Part shown: in pieces, positions 62,149 to 64,000 of the stretch | Numbering within the stretch: position 1 is the stretch's first letter | Layout: every line of letters begins with the position of its first letter | Source: Streptomyces sp. NBC_01775 | Lineage (GTDB): Bacteria; Actinomycetota; Actinomycetes; Streptomycetales; Streptomycetaceae | Assembly: GCF_035917675.1 (NCBI RefSeq) | Contig: NZ_CP109104.1 | Span: 2,046,001-2,110,000 of the forward strand | Reading direction: 5' to 3' | Length of the DNA stretch: 64,000 bases | Program-made: the position numbers and the translations under genes | The notes under the pieces: model-generated | What the model was told of the DNA's origin: nothing | Database searches by the model: none | The model's input: the letters and a program-made list of their open reading frames with translations, nothing else

Positions 62149-62506
62149 CGACGAGCCCACCAGGTACCTGATGCGCTCATGCGACTATCCGCCATCGGCT
62201 GCCCCATCTGCCGGCCAACGGCTTACATCGCACCTAAGACCTACGCATTACGAGCACACAGGCGTCCATGCTGGCTCGTGATCGCTGGTGCCGCAGGGTG
62301 ACGTCGTGCCTGATCAGGGCACGTATACCCGTCCAGGCCGCTCCCTCTCGTGTTGCACCGTCCGCAAGCGTCCGTCCAACCACGGTCCAATCGCGCCCCG
62401 CGCCCGTCCCCTCTTGGACCGAGTCAGGGCTGTTGTCGTCTCCCTCCAAACCGCTGCCGCCCGGGGGTCTCATTACGGCGAGCGGGCCGATACGACGCGG
62501 TCTTCG
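62149..62506. other. Gene-free stretch between convergent genes
   Basis: No gene supported between the NTPase and the minus-strand gene ending at 62507. Composition is mixed and no strong hairpin is visible. Confidence 0.4.
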
Positions 62507-63547
62507 CTATGCGGAGATCTCTCCTGACCCACTGCCGCACAGTCTCACGATGGTTTCGGGGGACAGGCTGCTGTCCCCAGCCTGGTCAGGCATTCTCCGG
62601 AGGATGGCCTGCCACAGCTCCGCGCTGAGGCGTGCAGGAGGCTTCTCGGCGGTGGTACGCAGTTCCAGAACGGCTGTCTTGTCAGGGTCTTCGAGTACGA
62701 AATGTTGGTCGCGGTTCGGCCCCTCATCGGTGTCGCCACGAAACCGGGTCAGCCGCAGCGGCACGCCGAAGACCGGGTCCAGAAGTGCTGCGACGATGTG
62801 GTGGGGCCCGGGGCCCCGCTCTGGTGTGTGTGAGGATCGTACGACCCATCTGGTCAGGTTGGAGGCGGCCCCGCGGTATCCGTCGACGAGGTATGTGTTG
62901 GCCGAGGTGTGCAGGAGTGCAGCGCGGCGCAGTAGGGCGCTTCCGAGCCATGCACCGCGCTGCCAGGTCCGTACGAAGGAATCGGCATCGTCTTCCCACA
63001 TGAGGGCGTGCTCTTGTTCGCGGGCGGTCCGCCGCGTCGGCGAGGCACTCCAGCAGAATCGCATGGTGTCCGGATCGATCCACTTGGCATGGGTGGCCTG
63101 TTCGGCTCTGTGCCAGGTCGTGGAGGGAAGGCCGCCAAGTCGTAGCTGTGCGGCTCGGCCCAGTACGCGGAGTTCGATCGCCGTGCGCAGGCGCTTGGTG
63201 ATGCGCAGGCCAGCGAGGCCGTGCAGTTCCTCGTCGTCCGGGGCGGAGGTCGGCAGCAGTTCGAAGAGCACTTCTGCCGCGCGCTCTTCGCTCTCCAGTT
63301 CCAGGGTGATGCCGGTCGGTGTGGGGTGCACCGCGACCAGGCCGAGGGGGTATCGGGTGAAGCAGTCGCGTGTTTCGAGAAGTCGTAGGAAGACGGTGGC
63401 TTCCAGGCGTTCTTGGGCTGGAGAGGCCGGGGCTGGGATGGGGTTCTCGCTCGCGCTCAATCGGCCCAGGGCTCTGATGGCTTGCTGGTGCCCCTCCCCC
63501 GTGTACTGGCGACGACGGTGGGCGGCGGCTTGCATGGACGAACTCAT
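62507..63547 (-). CDS. Hypothetical protein with RRRxYTGE motif (mobile-element-associated type)
   Basis: A 346-residue protein. The N-terminus is MSSSMQAAAHRRRQYTGEGHQ, then QAIRALGRL; the RRRxYTGE(xx)QQA motif recurs, in my recollection, in uncharacterised Streptomyces proteins near integrative elements. The body holds LGLVAVHPTPTGITLELESEE, LAGLRITKRLRTAIELRVLGRAAQLRLGGLP, LLRRAALLHTSANTYLVDGYRGAASNLTRWV and HIVAALLDPVFGVPLRLTRFRGD. No enzyme motif is visible. The ATG at 63547 has AGGAG at five bases. It converges on the NTPase gene. Confidence 0.65.
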   Translation of the reverse strand: MSSSMQAAAHRRRQYTGEGHQQAIRALGRLSASENPIPAPASPAQERLEATVFLRLLETRDCFTRYPLGLVAVHPTPTGITLELESEERAAEVLFELLPTSAPDDEELHGLAGLRITKRLRTAIELRVLGRAAQLRLGGLPSTTWHRAEQATHAKWIDPDTMRFCWSASPTRRTAREQEHALMWEDDADSFVRTWQRGAWLGSALLRRAALLHTSANTYLVDGYRGAASNLTRWVVRSSHTPERGPGPHHIVAALLDPVFGVPLRLTRFRGDTDEGPNRDQHFVLEDPDKTAVLELRTTAEKPPARLSAELWQAILRRMPDQAGDSSLSPETIVRLCGSGSGEISA

Positions 63548-63967
63548 GAATCTCCTGCGCGTCTCGGCCCAGGACGCGTGGATTCGAGGTCCGATGCGAA
63601 GGTGGTGCACTTGATGTGGTGCCGACCGGTTCACCCGAGCGTGGAGGAAGGGGCCGAATCTCTCCGGGGAGCGGTGGTCGAAAGCCGCAGCCGCACTCTA
63701 GGGGCACGCAGCGGCTGCCTGGCGCTGGGGCACCTCTCTCCTTCGCAGATTCACGCGAAAGAAGCAGGGTCCTTGCGTCGGCAATCGCTGGCGGATAATT
63801 TTCCCTCTGGGATGAGGGAGCCCTCGTCGTGCGCCCCGGATCATTGGCGCAGCGTGTCGGAAGCCCAGTGGTGTCCCCTCGTAGTTCTTCTCTTCACTCG
63901 CACGAGCGTCCACTGACAGCTCTTTCTTCACGCTGAGGTCCGGCAGCGGGATCCGAAGGAGTTCGTC
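63548..63967. other. Gene-free stretch at the right edge
   Basis: No convincing gene. It should contain the promoter of the 62507-63547 gene and of whatever begins at 63968. A moderately AT-rich patch lies at 63786-63812 (GCGGATAATTTTCCCTCTGG). Confidence 0.35.
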
Positions 63968-64000
63968 ATGCGTCCAGACGACGCTGTTTCCCTGTGCCGC
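63968..64000 (+). CDS. Start of an unidentified gene (3' partial)
   Basis: ATG at 63968 with GAAGGAG eight bases upstream, followed by MRPDDAVSLCR to the window edge. Eleven codons are too few to name it; the ribosome-binding site is the only support. Confidence 0.4.
   Translation, partial: MRPDDAVSLCR

Noticed and set aside
62268..63614. A 448-codon plus-strand frame opposite the RRRxYTGE protein
   Set aside because: Ser/Arg-rich antisense composition and no ribosome-binding site; the minus-strand gene has both motif and site.

Overview
The window reads as a Streptomyces (or very close Streptomycetaceae) chromosome segment. The DNA is very GC-rich with G/C at nearly every third codon position, GTG starts are common, and there are family-typical genes (Scr1-like XRE regulator with a DUF574-type methyltransferase, LtrA, DUF2637, HxlR and PucR regulators, an Ada-AlkA fusion). 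I see no rRNA gene, tRNA gene or CRISPR array.

Layout. 1-2.1 kb: end of a Clp-N-domain protein, then a convergent GNAT / PIG-L deacetylase pair. 2.2-7.6 kb: an AroM / OPT transporter / DUF1177 group on the minus strand, divergent from an IclR regulator and a PepE-type Asp-dipeptidase; together they look like an uptake-and-use module for a small peptide-like compound. 7.7-11.8 kb: two HxlR regulators, each facing an NAD(P)-type oxidoreductase (one pair carries a perfect palindromic operator), then LtrA. 11.8-17.6 kb: a minus-strand purine/urate operon (uraD, hiuH, uricase, guanine/8-oxoguanine-type deaminase, NCS2 permease) with a small regulator and a thiamine-binding-like protein upstream. 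17.7-19.9 kb: XRE regulator and SAM methyltransferase. 20.1-23.8 kb: glyoxylate operon hyi-glxR-gcl. 23.8-30.2 kb: repeat-rich, gene-poor, with orphan small genes. 30.2-36.3 kb: acyl-CoA synthetase, a membrane EEP hydrolase, an odd HTH-TM-glycosidase-like protein and a winged-helix regulator. 36.4-45.4 kb: xanthine dehydrogenase locus (xdhC, AzgA-type permease, Mo-, FeS- and FAD-subunits) divergent from a PucR activator. 45.5-56.2 kb: core-type genes (GntR, iron-regulated FhuF-like, DUF2637, PP2C-like, DUF456, Ada-AlkA, rsgA). 56.3-63.6 kb: an accessory island with visibly less G/C in third positions, holding a phage gp3-like recombination directionality factor, a giant nuclease-STAND NTPase and a protein of a kind I associate with integrative elements.

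How it fits together. The AzgA and NCS2 permeases import purines. Deaminase and xanthine dehydrogenase convert them to urate; uricase, HIU hydrolase and OHCU decarboxylase give allantoin. The allantoin-to-glyoxylate enzymes are not in the window, but Gcl, Hyi and GlxR would take the resulting glyoxylate to glycerate. PucR, the DauR-like protein and perhaps an IclR/AllR-type factor are the likely regulators.

Most unusual items: the giant N-terminal-nuclease / P-loop NTPase / helical-repeat protein next to an RDF, broken by a single extra G in a seven-G run; an HTH-TM protein whose glycosidase domain appears to have lost both catalytic glutamates; a HIU hydrolase carrying a 42-residue insertion seeded by a 15-bp tandem repeat; and two independent 16-bp-period repeat arrays in the xdh/pucR divergent promoter region.
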